A stretch of 64,000 nucleotides of DNA from Prevotellaceae bacterium UBA4336 (GCA_002394305.1 DGTM01000041.1:2944-66943), one strand, 5' to 3'; numbered from the stretch's first letter, positions 14,817-24,246 are shown. Notes: generated by a model from the letters alone, not told the origin. Made by a program: numbers and translations.

Positions 14817-16364
14817 ATGACGTACAAACTGCTTTGGGTCGACGACGAGATAGAGCTCCTGAAAGCCCACATCCTCTTCCTCGAAAAGAAAGGCTACCAG
14901 GTGGAGACCGTGACGAACGGCTACGACGCCCTGGACCGCTGCGGAGAAGAAGCGTTCGACCTCATCCTGCTCGACGAGAACATGCCCGGCCTGAGCGGGC
15001 TGGAGACACTGAACCGCGTGAAGGAACTGCTGCCCGCCACGCCCGTCGTGATGGTGACGAAGAGCGAGGAGGAGCACATCATGGAGCAGGCCATCGGGGC
15101 CAAGATTGCCGACTACCTCATCAAGCCCGTCAATCCCACACAAATCCTGCTGACCCTGAAGAAGAACATCCAGCAGAAGGAAATCGTGACGGAGCACACA
15201 CAGTCGAACTACCAGCAGGACTTCTCGCGCCTGGGCCTGCTCATCAGCGACGCATCGAGCATCGACGAGTGGAAAGACGTCTACAAGCGGCTCACCTACT
15301 GGGAGCTGCAACTGAGCGAGACGGAGAGCGGCATGCAGGAGATGCTCGCCATGCAGCGCCGCGAAGCCAACACGGAGTTTGCCAAGTTCATACGCAAGAA
15401 CTACATGCGCTGGATGGAGAACCCCGAGGAACGGCCCGTGATGAGCCCCGACATCTTCAAGCGAACCATCTTCCCCCTGCTGGACCAGGGCGAGAAAGTA
15501 TTCCTCATCGTCATCGACAACTTCCGCTACGACCAGTGGCGCATGCTGCTGGGCGAGATTGCCGACAGCTTTACCGTCGACGAAAACCTCTACTGCAGCA
15601 TCCTGCCCACAGCGACGCAATATGCCCGCAACGCCATCTTCAGCGGCCTGATGCCCAACGACATCGCACGCATGTTCCCCGACCTCTGGGTGGACGAGGA
15701 CAGCGAGGAGGGCAAGAACCTGAACGAGGAACCGCTCGTCCGCACACAGCTCGAGCGCTACCGACGCCGCGACTCCTTCTCGTACCACAAGATAAACCAC
15801 TCGGGCACGGCCGAGAAGTTCGTCTCGCAGATTCCCGCCCTGATGAAGAACAACCTGAACGTCGTGGTGCTCAACTTCATCGACATGCTCAGCCACGCCC
15901 GCACCGAGAGCCTCATGGTGCGCGAGCTCGCCAGCAACGAGGCCGCCTACCGCAGCATCACGCAGAGCTGGCTGAGGCACAGCGCCGTAAGCGGACTCTT
16001 CCGCAGCCTCGCCTCGCAGGACTGCACCGTGGTGCTCACCACCGACCACGGCAGCATCCGCTGCTACAACCCCATCAAGGTCATCGGCGACCGCAACACG
16101 AACACCAACCTGCGGTACAAGCTGGGCAAGAACCTGTCGTACAACCCGAAGGAGGTCTTCGAGATAAAGAGTCCCACCCGGGCCGGGCTGCCCAGCCCCA
16201 ACCTCAGCACGGCCTACATCTTCGCCACGCAGGACGATTTCTTCGCCTACCCCAACAACTACAACTACTACGTCGGGTACTACAAGGACACCTTCCAGCA
16301 CGGCGGCATCAGCATGGAGGAGATGCTCATACCGCTCATCACGCTGAAGGGGAAGAAACGTTGA
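14817..16364 (+). CDS. porX: PorX: response regulator with PglZ phosphatase domain
   Basis: PorX links signalling to the type IX secretion system. Residues 1-120 are a receiver domain: acidic pair D9/D10, phosphoacceptor D53 in LILLDENMP, and lysine K103 in YLIKPVNP. A helical linker follows. Residues 210-515 are a PglZ/alkaline-phosphatase-like domain with metal-binding segments VIDNFRYDQW (near 232-241), LPTATQYAR (near 263-271) and TTDHGS (near 405). The 515-residue length is normal. It follows sprE by 97 bp with a repeat-filled leader. The usual downstream partner, tsaE, is displaced by an inserted restriction-modification gene. A BREX PglZ protein is excluded by the receiver domain and the lack of other BREX genes. 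Confidence 0.93.
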   Translation: MTYKLLWVDDEIELLKAHILFLEKKGYQVETVTNGYDALDRCGEEAFDLILLDENMPGLSGLETLNRVKELLPATPVVMVTKSEEEHIMEQAIGAKIADYLIKPVNPTQILLTLKKNIQQKEIVTEHTQSNYQQDFSRLGLLISDASSIDEWKDVYKRLTYWELQLSETESGMQEMLAMQRREANTEFAKFIRKNYMRWMENPEERPVMSPDIFKRTIFPLLDQGEKVFLIVIDNFRYDQWRMLLGEIADSFTVDENLYCSILPTATQYARNAIFSGLMPNDIARMFPDLWVDEDSEEGKNLNEEPLVRTQLERYRRRDSFSYHKINHSGTAEKFVSQIPALMKNNLNVVVLNFIDMLSHARTESLMVRELASNEAAYRSITQSWLRHSAVSGLFRSLASQDCTVVLTTDHGSIRCYNPIKVIGDRNTNTNLRYKLGKNLSYNPKEVFEIKSPTRAGLPSPNLSTAYIFATQDDFFAYPNNYNYYVGYYKDTFQHGGISMEEMLIPLITLKGKKR

Positions 16365-16434
16365 GGAGCCTCAACACCCTGACCCCTCTCTCGTGAGAGG
16401 AAAGAAACGGGAAAAGGTAAATGACTTGCTGCGG

Positions 16435-19350
16435 TCACTCCTTCGTCAGTTCCTGATACCTCTTGAAAAGTTCCGCCACGCACTGGCTTTCGGTCATTGT
16501 CCTGACATCGAAGCCGTAGGCCTGCATCACGGCTCGGTCGTTCTCCTGGTGAGCCTTGCGAAGTTCCGCAGGCATCGTCAGCTCGTCGTAGAGGTCGGCA
16601 AGGCTTGAATCGGGATAGAGGTCACGGGCATCGAGGATGGCTTGTGCCGTTTGCTCTATCTTCACCTTCTGCGATTCAGAGGGAGCAGGCCAGGGGAAGT
16701 TGTTATAGACATTCGAGCCTGAATACTGGTAGTCGCTCTTCATTCTCCCGCAAACAGCCCTCATCCATGCCATGTGTACGTTGGAGATGATTACGCCGAA
16801 TTCGTAGGCAGTGGCGTCGGGCACGATGAGTGCGCTGCCATTGACGATGACATCCGGCGACACGAAGGCGACGGGAATATAGCGGCGACGCTCGGAGGAC
16901 ACCTTGGGAATGACAAGCATGTCAGTCCGGGGCTGACGTATCTCTCCGAACAGGTATGGAGTCTCGGCCAGCTTCAATGTCTGGGGGCGGTTGCTTCCCT
17001 GCCGGAACTCCATCGTCCGGCGGACACGTTCCATGACAAGAGGCGACTGGCGCATCTCCCTTGGACTGATGCCTACAAGCCAAAGGCACCAGCGTTCCTT
17101 GTTCTTGATGATTTCGTCCCCTCCGACATAACGGCGTATGAAGCGGGCATTGTCCGGCGACTCCTTCAGCAGGGCATCCACGTCCTCCTTGTTCAGGATG
17201 AGATGACCGTCATCGATAGGCATGCTGCCGTACATGATGCGAGGCACGCCGCAGATGGGCGTCTCGCGCTTGTCGATGAAGACCGGTGCGCCTTCCACAA
17301 GATAAGGATTAATCTCCCGGACCTCTATCATGACCTCACCGTCGTAGATGACCTTCTTGCCATCAGCAGCGTTGCCCTTGGCAAAGCCTATCACGACGCA
17401 ATGGACGTGCGCCTTGTCCGTGGCTTCGCTGTCCCACCGGAAAGAGCGTCGGGCAAAAAGTATGTTCATCCCGGCCTTGTACAGTTCGCGCCAAAGGATG
17501 GGGACCTGCTCGCCCTGCGTAATGGAATTGGTGGAGACGAAAGCTACCTTTGTCCGCTCTCCACCTATCGTCTGCAGAGCCTTCTTGTACCATCCGGCCA
17601 CGTAGTCGATGTTCCCGATGCCTTTGGCTTTCTTGTCGAAAAGGCTCGTCAAGTCTTCCTTCTGCTCGCGGGACTGCTCCTTCTTTCCCACAAACGGCGG
17701 GTTGCCCATGATGTAGTCGAAGTGTACCCTGTACTTTGCATTGGGCTTCGGACCGCGTTTGACGTCGGACGTTACCAGATTGATGTCGTCATACTCAATT
17801 GCAGGCTCTTGGACTGCCAGGGGTTCTTCCTCGAAGAGTACATAGGTGTTCCTGGCATGTATGGTAGGGACATTGGACGGGACTTCGATGATGTTCCAGT
17901 CCATTCTCAGCGCATTCCCTTCGCGGATGTTGGCGTAGCTCTTGAGGGGCAGGAAGTCGATGTCATGGTGGATGATTTTCTCTGTCTCGCGGAGCATCTG
18001 TGCCTCCGATATCCAAAGGGCCGTCGTGGCTACTGTTACGGCGAAGTCGTTTATCTCGATGCCGTAGAACTGCCGGATGCTGACCTTGACGGGCGAAAGG
18101 CCTTCCCATGCGAACTGCGTCTGCCCATGTGTGTATTGCCGTATGGCTTCGTTCTCCAGGCGACGCAGGCTCAGGTAGGTTTCCGTGAGGAAATTGCCGG
18201 AGCCGCAGGCCGGGTCGAGGAAGGTGAGGGAGGCCAGTTTGTCCTGATAGGCCATCAGCTGCCGCTGCCTCTGCCGCTCGACCTTCTCTTCGAGGATGTT
18301 GTCAAGCTCCTTGCGCAAGTCATCGAGGAACAGTGGGTCGATGACCTTGTGGATGTTCTCGATGCTGGTGTAGTGCATGCCTCCGCTGCGACGCGTCTCC
18401 GGATTCAACGTGCTCTCAAACACACCTCCGAAGATGGTGGGCGATATCTCGCTCCAGTCGAAACCGAAGCTCGCGTCCTGCAGGAGTATCTGCCTGAGCT
18501 CTTCGGTGAATTGCGGTATCTCTATCTCTTCCTCGAAAAGCCCGCCGTTGGTGTAGGGGAAGGCTGCGAGGTCATCCTTCAAGTATTTGCTGCGCTCCGG
18601 CTTGGGCGTGTTCAGCACCTCGAAGAGGTCGCGCAAGGCACGGCGCAGGTCCTCGGCCTCATAGCGGGCAAAGTAGTCATGGAACTGGTCGTGGGCAAAG
18701 ATGCCTGCATCCTCGGCATAGAGACAGAACACCAGTCGGACACAGAGGATGTTGAGCCAGCGCAAGGCCTGCGGCGAGTCGTCGTTGTACTGTCTGAGCA
18801 GAGCCTCGTGAATCTTCCCTACAATCTCGCCGGCCTGCATCGAAACCTCCATCTCCTTGCGCAGGTGTTCGCTCTTCACATCGACGAGGAACCTCAGCCG
18901 ATAGTATTCCTTGCCGAGGTTCTCCAGCAGGATGCTCTCCGGCTCGCCGTTGGGTTGCTCCATGTCATAGACAAGGAACTCGCGGAAGTTGCAAGCCACA
19001 ATCCATCGCGGCCTTTGGGAATAGGGCAACTCGGCAGAATAGCGTTTTGCTTGCTGGAAGGGGGTGAGGCGCTGGCCGTCGCTCTGAGTGACGGGAGCGC
19101 GAAGGTCCTTGCCAATGGACTTCTGCTCGATGAGCACACGCGTGGAACTGATATGGCCGTCGATGAAGTTGGTGGCATCCACCTTCACCTGTTCCTCGTA
19201 GCGGATGAAGTCGGCAATGTTCTCCACGCCGAAAACGTTCTGGAGCAAGTCGGCCCAGAATATCTGGGAGTCCCCCTTCTCGTAACCGCGCCCTTTCCAT
19301 CGCAAGGCAAATTCCGCTGCAGCCGCAGCAATTTGTTTCTCCACTTTCAT
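16435..19350 (-). CDS. MmeI-like (type IIL) restriction-modification enzyme
   Basis: This single 971-residue protein carries cleavage, methylation and recognition. Residues 1-160 hold a PD-(D/E)xK nuclease core, with D64 and E75-x-K77 in FIDGHISSTRVLIEQK. A helical connector follows. The gamma-class amino-methyltransferase has motif I DPACGSGNF at 380-388 and motif IV NPPF at 551-554. Residues about 690-900 form the target recognition domain, with SDYQYSGSNVYNNFPWP near the end. Both activities appear intact. The GC content is visibly lower than in porX and tsaE, and the gene is on the opposite strand between them, which indicates horizontal insertion. The recognition sequence cannot be read from the protein by eye. 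A -7 box lies at 19373-19380. Confidence 0.9.
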   Translation of the reverse strand: MKVEKQIAAAAAEFALRWKGRGYEKGDSQIFWADLLQNVFGVENIADFIRYEEQVKVDATNFIDGHISSTRVLIEQKSIGKDLRAPVTQSDGQRLTPFQQAKRYSAELPYSQRPRWIVACNFREFLVYDMEQPNGEPESILLENLGKEYYRLRFLVDVKSEHLRKEMEVSMQAGEIVGKIHEALLRQYNDDSPQALRWLNILCVRLVFCLYAEDAGIFAHDQFHDYFARYEAEDLRRALRDLFEVLNTPKPERSKYLKDDLAAFPYTNGGLFEEEIEIPQFTEELRQILLQDASFGFDWSEISPTIFGGVFESTLNPETRRSGGMHYTSIENIHKVIDPLFLDDLRKELDNILEEKVERQRQRQLMAYQDKLASLTFLDPACGSGNFLTETYLSLRRLENEAIRQYTHGQTQFAWEGLSPVKVSIRQFYGIEINDFAVTVATTALWISEAQMLRETEKIIHHDIDFLPLKSYANIREGNALRMDWNIIEVPSNVPTIHARNTYVLFEEEPLAVQEPAIEYDDINLVTSDVKRGPKPNAKYRVHFDYIMGNPPFVGKKEQSREQKEDLTSLFDKKAKGIGNIDYVAGWYKKALQTIGGERTKVAFVSTNSITQGEQVPILWRELYKAGMNILFARRSFRWDSEATDKAHVHCVVIGFAKGNAADGKKVIYDGEVMIEVREINPYLVEGAPVFIDKRETPICGVPRIMYGSMPIDDGHLILNKEDVDALLKESPDNARFIRRYVGGDEIIKNKERWCLWLVGISPREMRQSPLVMERVRRTMEFRQGSNRPQTLKLAETPYLFGEIRQPRTDMLVIPKVSSERRRYIPVAFVSPDVIVNGSALIVPDATAYEFGVIISNVHMAWMRAVCGRMKSDYQYSGSNVYNNFPWPAPSESQKVKIEQTAQAILDARDLYPDSSLADLYDELTMPAELRKAHQENDRAVMQAYGFDVRTMTESQCVAELFKRYQELTKE

Positions 19351-19372
19351 TTGCAGGCATACTATTCCGCTA

Positions 19373-19380
19373 CAAAGTTA
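19373..19380 (-). promoter_or_regulatory. -7 box of the restriction-modification gene
   Basis: The minus strand reads TAACTTTG, 23 bp from the start codon. The nearest TTTG (19407-19404) is 23 bp further, slightly longer than consensus. Confidence 0.5.
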
Positions 19381-19450
19381 ATGAATTATTCCGAATGACG
19401 GTGCAAAGAGCACGAAAAGTTTCATTAAACCCATATTAACCTGACTTTGC

Positions 19451-19481
19451 ATTGCAGTTAGGGGAAAAAGTCGTATCTTTG
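19451..19481 (+). promoter_or_regulatory. tsaE promoter, ATTG-N19-TATCTTTG
   Basis: TATCTTTG at 19474-19481 fits consensus, and the -33 box at 19451-19454 is ATTG instead of TTTG. It gives tsaE its own promoter, 91 bp before the ATG. Confidence 0.55.
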
Positions 19482-19572
19482 CACATTGCAGACGGAAACA
19501 TACTCTTCATTTCCACAGGCAGCAATAAACTTAACTTCTCCTACTTCTTTAACTCCTTTTACGAAGGGAACG

Positions 19573-20001
19573 ATGAAAATAACAATTGAGAATACAGAGA
19601 GCATCGCCCAGGCTGCACGGCAGTTCGTGGAGGCGATGGGCGACAGGCGCGTCTTTGCCTTCTACGGCAAGATGGGCGCCGGCAAGACGACATTCATCAA
19701 GGCCATCTGCGAGGCGCTGGGCGTGGAGGACGTCGTCACGTCGCCCACCTTCGCCATCGTCAACGAATACAAAGTGAGTGAAGAACGAAGTTCATTCAAC
19801 AGGGTTTTCCACTTCGACTTCTACCGCATCAAGAGCCTGCGCGAGGCCTACGACATCGGCACGGAGGAGTATTTCTACAGCGGCTCGCCCTGCTTCATCG
19901 AGTGGCCCGAGCTGGTGGAGCCCCTGCTGCCCGAGGAAACCGTCAGCGTCAGCATCGAAGCCAACCCCGACGGCACGCGCTCCGTCACCGTCACGCCTTG
20001 A
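19573..20001 (+). CDS. tsaE: TsaE, ATPase of tRNA threonylcarbamoyladenosine synthesis
   Basis: TsaE works with TsaB and TsaD to put the t6A modification on tRNAs reading ANN codons. The product is 142 residues, with the P-loop GKMGAGKTT near residue 31, TSPTFAIVNEY near 58, and the characteristic HFDFYRI segment. I placed the start at MKITIENTESIAQAAR. The frame stays open 29 codons upstream, but that lead has no family similarity and begins just after the -7 box. In related genomes tsaE directly follows porX; here a foreign gene lies between. Confidence 0.93.
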   Translation: MKITIENTESIAQAARQFVEAMGDRRVFAFYGKMGAGKTTFIKAICEALGVEDVVTSPTFAIVNEYKVSEERSSFNRVFHFDFYRIKSLREAYDIGTEEYFYSGSPCFIEWPELVEPLLPEETVSVSIEANPDGTRSVTVTP

Positions 20002-20043
20002 CACAAACCTCGCACGCTGCGGGAACTTTTTTTGCACGCCACG

Positions 20044-20148
20044 GCACAAAACTTTTTCAGTGGCTCGGAAATATATTTCAAAGGCTTGGAAATATATTTT
20101 AGTGCCTTTGAAATTTATTTCAAAGCCTTGGAAATAGTTTTATGGCAC
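20044..20148. repeat. 105-bp near-palindromic dispersed element, copy 2
   Basis: It has the same length and ends as 5669-5773 and lies between tsaE and the convergent regulator gene. Inside it GGAAATATATTTCAAAGGC and AGTGCCTTTGAAATTTATTTC form an inverted pair, so most of the element can fold on itself. Confidence 0.75.
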
Positions 20149-20249
20149 GCGGCGGGGAAGTTTATGTCGTGTGGCAGGGAATTTTGTTCCCTGCGAAGAA
20201 GAGCTTTACCCCGAGCGGGAAGGGATTTCGTGCCGGGCGGCGGCGGGCT

Positions 20250-21221
20250 TCAGAGCTGGACGTCGTCGAGATTGACAAGGCCGTTGACGATGGCATAGAT
20301 GGTCAGTCCGGCGGCGGAACGTATCTGCAGTTTGCGGCTGATGTTGCGGCGATGCGTCATGACGGTGTTGACCGAGATGAACAGCGCCTCGGCTATCTCT
20401 TTGTTAGAGAGGCCTTTCACGACCTGCACGATGATTTCCTTCTCGCGCTCGCTCAGGTCGCTGGTCTGGGCTGCCTCCGTCTTTTCCTCCTGCTCCTCTG
20501 GCACGGGTTTGCCGCCACGGCTGCGCACGTCGTGCTCCAGCCTGCGGATGCATTCGGCAAAGAGCGTGTCCTCCATGTGGCAGTGGCTGTGCAGGTCCTC
20601 GTCCGTCATGAAGATATCCATGAGTACCTCCCCCATGAGCGAAGCGTTGTTGTCGCTGGGATAGTATTTCACGATGATGCTCTTCAGCTCGGACAGGCTT
20701 TTCTCGATGCTGGCATGCTGTTCGTCGTACTGTTCCTCTATATCGGCAAACGTCTCGTTCGGCAGGCATCCCTGCAGCAGGGTCTCGACGTAGGGATGCA
20801 CGTGGGTGTTCTCGAACGTCATGTGTCGCTCCACCTCCTGGGCATATTCATCGTAGAAACGCAGGATAAGCATGGGGATGCGGTTGCCGCCCGTCAGGTC
20901 GAGCGCCTGCAGGAGCTTGCGCCGGATGCCCGGCAGACGGAAGTCCACGAAGTAGCTGTGCGAGTTCTTCAGGTAGGCGATGAGTGCCGGCAGGTCGATC
21001 TGCTCGGCCATCTCGCTGATACGCGCATGGGCGGCATCCTTCACGTAGTTCACCACGGTGAGGAAGGTATTGGTGTCCACGCCTGCAGCGCGGCAGGTGG
21101 CTCCCACGGTCTGGTCGCCGAAGCCGAGGCGGATGCCGAAGCGGCTGATGATTTGCAGGATGCGGTAGTCGTCGCTGATGACGTCGCTCATGGGGTCTGA
21201 TTCGTGGTATTTCTCGGTCAT
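20250..21221 (-). CDS. hemerythrin-like sensor fused to a LuxR-type DNA-binding domain
   Basis: The 323-residue protein has a helical N-terminus like YtfE/ScdA (FGDQTVGATCRAAGVD resembles the DUF542 start). Then comes a hemerythrin-like four-helix region with candidate iron ligands: HSYFVDFRLP, ERHMTFENTHVHPYVE, EQHASIEKSL and HCHMEDTLFAE. After a charged linker, the last 65 residues form a LuxR/GerE helix-turn-helix (LSEREKEIIVQVVKGLSNKE, then the recognition helix SVNTVMTHRRNISRKL). It should be a cytosolic regulator sensing iron, oxygen or nitric oxide; the ligand is inference. An upstream ATG at 21278 falls inside the -7 box, so 21221 is the start. It is divergent from the porin-imelysin cluster, its likely target. 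Confidence 0.85.
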   Translation of the reverse strand: MTEKYHESDPMSDVISDDYRILQIISRFGIRLGFGDQTVGATCRAAGVDTNTFLTVVNYVKDAAHARISEMAEQIDLPALIAYLKNSHSYFVDFRLPGIRRKLLQALDLTGGNRIPMLILRFYDEYAQEVERHMTFENTHVHPYVETLLQGCLPNETFADIEEQYDEQHASIEKSLSELKSIIVKYYPSDNNASLMGEVLMDIFMTDEDLHSHCHMEDTLFAECIRRLEHDVRSRGGKPVPEEQEEKTEAAQTSDLSEREKEIIVQVVKGLSNKEIAEALFISVNTVMTHRRNISRKLQIRSAAGLTIYAIVNGLVNLDDVQL

Positions 21222-21275
21222 AAGTGTGCTTTTTTGGCGGAAACGGGGTGTCTTGTCCCTTTTTCCTTTTTGCTG

Positions 21276-21283
21276 CAAAGGTA
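21276..21283 (-). promoter_or_regulatory. -7 box of the hemerythrin/LuxR gene
   Basis: The minus strand reads TACCTTTG. The -33 region is weak, which would fit a regulated promoter. It excludes the upstream start codon at 21278. Confidence 0.6.
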
Positions 21284-21403
21284 CGACTTTTGCGCAACAT
21301 GCAGGGATAAGCCTACGGCTTTTTTTCCTCGCAGAGGGGCTTTTTCATCACATTTGAGTATCGCAGGAAGGCCGTCGGCACTGCAATTTCATATTTTTTG
21401 CGT

Positions 21404-21435
21404 ATTGCGGGAAAGGAAAAGTCGCCGTACCTTTG
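21404..21435 (+). promoter_or_regulatory. promoter of the porin-imelysin cluster, ATTG-N20-TACCTTTG
   Basis: TACCTTTG is at 21428-21435 and ATTG at 21404-21407. The region between this and the divergent regulator promoter (about 120 bp) is the natural place for the regulator's operator. No obvious inverted repeat stands out there. Confidence 0.6.
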
Positions 21436-21453
21436 CCGCCGCAAAACAAAAAA

Positions 21454-21507
21454 CATAAGACCTATAGGACCTATAAGACCCATAAGACCCATAAGACCTA
21501 TGAAACC
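21454..21507. repeat. 9-bp repeat array 1 (CATAAGACC type), overlapping a start codon
   Basis: Six 9-bp units, CATAAGACC, TATAGGACC, TATAAGACC, CATAAGACC, CATAAGACC and TATGAAACC, follow without gaps. The last unit contains the ATG of the porin gene at 21500. Confidence 0.9.
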
Positions 21508-22927
21508 GACGAAGAACAACATCCTGGCAGCGCTCATGCTGCTATCGGCCGGGACAGCCTCGGCACAGTGGAACACCGACTCCACCGAGATCGACTCCTA
21601 CCAGCGCTTCCGCATCGGCGGCTACGGCGAGGTGGTGGCAGCCTTCAAGGACTACGGCACCAACCGCTTCTACGGCGGCAGCGAGGGCAACACCCGCATG
21701 CACCGCAACACCATCTCCATCCCGCGCTTCGTGCTCGCAGGCGACTACAAGTTCGGGCGCCACTGGAACATCGGCGTTGAGGTGGAGTTCGAGAGCGGAG
21801 GCACTGGCACTGCCTACGAGATAGAGAACTCGGAGAACGGCGAGTACGAGACGGAAGTGGAGAAGGGCGGCGAGGTGGCCATCGAACAGTTCCACCTCAC
21901 CTACCACCTCAACCAGTATTTTAATGTACGCGCGGGACACTTCATTGTGCCCGTCGGACTGAACAATGCGCACCACGAGCCCATTAACTTCTTCGGCACG
22001 GTGCGCCCCGAAGGCGAGACAAGCATCATCCCCAACACCTGGCACGAGACGGGCCTCAGCTTCTTCGGACAGGTGGGCCGCCGCTGGGCGTCCTTCAACT
22101 GGGAAGCTCAGATCGTGGCCGGACTGAACGCCAACGGCTTCGACCGCAACAACTGGGTGAAGAAAGGCAAGCAGGGCTTCTTCGAGGTAGACAACTTCAC
22201 GTCGCCCGGCTACGTGGCCCGCATCAATTACACCGGCGTGCCCGGCCTGCGCCTCGGCGCAAGCTGGTACCACGTGCAGAACGCCGCATCGAACGCCGAC
22301 AAGCCCACCACCTACAGCTTCTCCGTGCCCGTCAACCTCTGGAGCGTCGACGCTCAGTACCAGCACCGCTACGCCATCGTGCGCGGCAACATCCTGGGCG
22401 GCAGGGTGGGCAACTCCACGCTGCTCAGCGCACGCAACCGCAGGCAGAGCAACGCCAGCCCCTACACCAAGACGTCGCCCATCGCAAGCAAGGCCGTCAG
22501 CTACGGCATAGAGGGCGGCCTGCGCCTCCGGAACATCATTCCCGCCAGGAAGATGCCCGACATCATACCCTTCGTGCGCTACGAATACTACAACGCCCAG
22601 GAGGAAGGCGAAGCCATGCAGACGATGGACGCACGCCTCCAGACCTCCATGTGGACGGCCGGACTCAACTACCGCCCCATCCCCTGGGTCATCATCAAAG
22701 CCGACTACACGACACGCCGCATCGGAGGGGGCCGCTACAACAGCGAGAACGAGTTTGCCCTGGGCGTAGCCTTCACCGGATGGTTCTTCACCGACCACAC
22801 CGCAGCACGCATCCGCGAGAACCGCGCCGCAAAGCGGGCCGCCAAGGAAGCCAACCTGCACGACATGCAGCAGCGCCTCGCCGAGATGCAGCAACAGCTT
22901 GACGAGATGAAAAGACTCACCGAATAA
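21500..22927 (+). CDS. outer-membrane porin (OprO/OprP-like), first gene of the imelysin cluster
   Basis: The 475-residue product has a signal peptide (MKPTKNNILAALMLLSAGTASAQ) and alternating beta-strand pattern to the end, with many Gly and aromatic residues, as in phosphate-selective porins. Typical segments are RFRIGGYGEVVAAF, IGVEVEFESGG, FNVRAGHFIVPVGLNN and WVIIKADYTTRRIGGGRYNS. The last 35 residues (LHDMQQRLAEMQQQLDEMKR) form a short coiled coil after the barrel, which is unusual. The start codon lies inside the 9-bp array, and the frame extends upstream through the repeats, but a signal peptide begins only at 21500. The gene is followed by imelysin after 52 bp. The substrate is not known. 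Confidence 0.8.
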   Translation: MKPTKNNILAALMLLSAGTASAQWNTDSTEIDSYQRFRIGGYGEVVAAFKDYGTNRFYGGSEGNTRMHRNTISIPRFVLAGDYKFGRHWNIGVEVEFESGGTGTAYEIENSENGEYETEVEKGGEVAIEQFHLTYHLNQYFNVRAGHFIVPVGLNNAHHEPINFFGTVRPEGETSIIPNTWHETGLSFFGQVGRRWASFNWEAQIVAGLNANGFDRNNWVKKGKQGFFEVDNFTSPGYVARINYTGVPGLRLGASWYHVQNAASNADKPTTYSFSVPVNLWSVDAQYQHRYAIVRGNILGGRVGNSTLLSARNRRQSNASPYTKTSPIASKAVSYGIEGGLRLRNIIPARKMPDIIPFVRYEYYNAQEEGEAMQTMDARLQTSMWTAGLNYRPIPWVIIKADYTTRRIGGGRYNSENEFALGVAFTGWFFTDHTAARIRENRAAKRAAKEANLHDMQQRLAEMQQQLDEMKRLTE

Positions 22928-22979
22928 CTTCCCGACACACCGAACACGCAGAACACTCAATCAATAAAAATCCAACAAC

Positions 22980-24221
22980 ATGAAAAAGAACATTCTTATC
23001 CTTGGCCTCACGGCCTTTGCAGCAGTCCTCACTTCCTGCAGCAACAAAGACGACAACGAACCCGCGAACAACGGGAACGAAAACGGCAACAACACCGAAA
23101 CCACCATGCCCGAAGGCACCAGCGACCCGCGCGTCGTCATCAACGAGACCGATGCCGACTACAACGACGCTCGCTACAAAGCCAACTGGGGCAACTATGC
23201 AGAAGCCGTTTCCTCGCACCTGAAGAACGATGCCGAGACGCTCTACAAAGCCTGGAACGAAGGACTGGACGGCGAAGAAGCCTTCAAGACAACCTTCAAG
23301 CAGGCAAAAGGCGCCTACAACAGCTACAACGCATGCATCGAGCAGATTCTGGACGGCTGCATCGACATTGCCAACGAAGTGGGCGAAAGCAAGATAGGCG
23401 ACCCGCGCGGCAAGTGGGAGAACAAGCTCTACACCGAGGCCGTCTACGCCGTGGAGTCCTGGTACAGCTACCACTCTATCCAGGACTACGCCAATAACAT
23501 CCGCTCCATCCGGAACGCCTTCAACTGCACCTACGGCGGCAACCAGGGCCAGCACAGCCTGGCCGCCTACCTCGCAAAAGGCACACAGGCCGGGCTCGCC
23601 AACAACGTCAACAGCAGCATCAACAACGCCATTGCTGCCATCGAAGGCATGGCCGCACCCTTCCGCAGCCATATCGGCAACCCCACCGTCCTCACCGCCA
23701 TGGACGCCTGCGACAAGCTGAAGAGCGCACTCCGCACCCTCAAAGCCCAGGTGGAGAACTTCGAGGACGAAGAAGAGCTGAAGAACATCGTGGCCGACTA
23801 CGTGGACGTCGTCGTGCTGCCCACCTACAGAGACCTCGCCACAGCCAACGCCACCCTTCACACTGCCGTACAGCAGCTGAGGGTAAACCCCTCGAGTGCA
23901 ACCTTCGAGGCCGCTGCCCAGGCATGGATGGCCGCACGTCAGCCGTGGGAATCGAGCGAGGCATTCCTCTTCGGACCCGTCGACAAGCTGGGCCTCGACC
24001 CCAACATGGACTCATGGCCTCTTGACCAGGACGCCATCAAGAACGTCCTCTCCAGCGGCGACTTCTCGGGCATGGAATGGGCTGGCGAGTATGAAGGCGA
24101 GGACGAGGACGGCAACATGAGCCAGCGCGCCGAGGAGATTGCCGAGGCACAAAGCATCCGCGGCTTCCACACCCTGGAGTTCCTGCTCTTCAAGAACGGG
24201 CAGCCCAGGACGACAGAATAA
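22980..24221 (+). CDS. imelysin family lipoprotein (peptidase M75, EfeO/IrpA-like)
   Basis: Imelysin-like proteins are iron-regulated and linked to iron or heme uptake; peptidase activity is doubtful. This 413-residue protein has a lipobox (FAAVLTSC) and then the disordered acidic linker KDDNEPANNGNENGNN. The remainder is helical, with the conserved HxxE motif as GFHTLEFLLF close to the C-terminus. That residue set is proposed to bind metal. It sits between a porin and a di-heme oxidoreductase, the partners imelysins have in several other phyla. It is likely attached to a membrane facing the periplasm or cell surface. Confidence 0.88.
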   Translation: MKKNILILGLTAFAAVLTSCSNKDDNEPANNGNENGNNTETTMPEGTSDPRVVINETDADYNDARYKANWGNYAEAVSSHLKNDAETLYKAWNEGLDGEEAFKTTFKQAKGAYNSYNACIEQILDGCIDIANEVGESKIGDPRGKWENKLYTEAVYAVESWYSYHSIQDYANNIRSIRNAFNCTYGGNQGQHSLAAYLAKGTQAGLANNVNSSINNAIAAIEGMAAPFRSHIGNPTVLTAMDACDKLKSALRTLKAQVENFEDEEELKNIVADYVDVVVLPTYRDLATANATLHTAVQQLRVNPSSATFEAAAQAWMAARQPWESSEAFLFGPVDKLGLDPNMDSWPLDQDAIKNVLSSGDFSGMEWAGEYEGEDEDGNMSQRAEEIAEAQSIRGFHTLEFLLFKNGQPRTTE

Positions 24222-24246
24222 AACACACACCCACAAACACAGGTTC

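Noticed and set aside
14817..16364. BREX defence gene (PglZ domain)
   Set aside because: The PglZ domain follows a receiver domain, which defines PorX. No BrxC, PglX or BrxL is nearby; the adjacent methyltransferase is a complete MmeI-like enzyme, not PglX.
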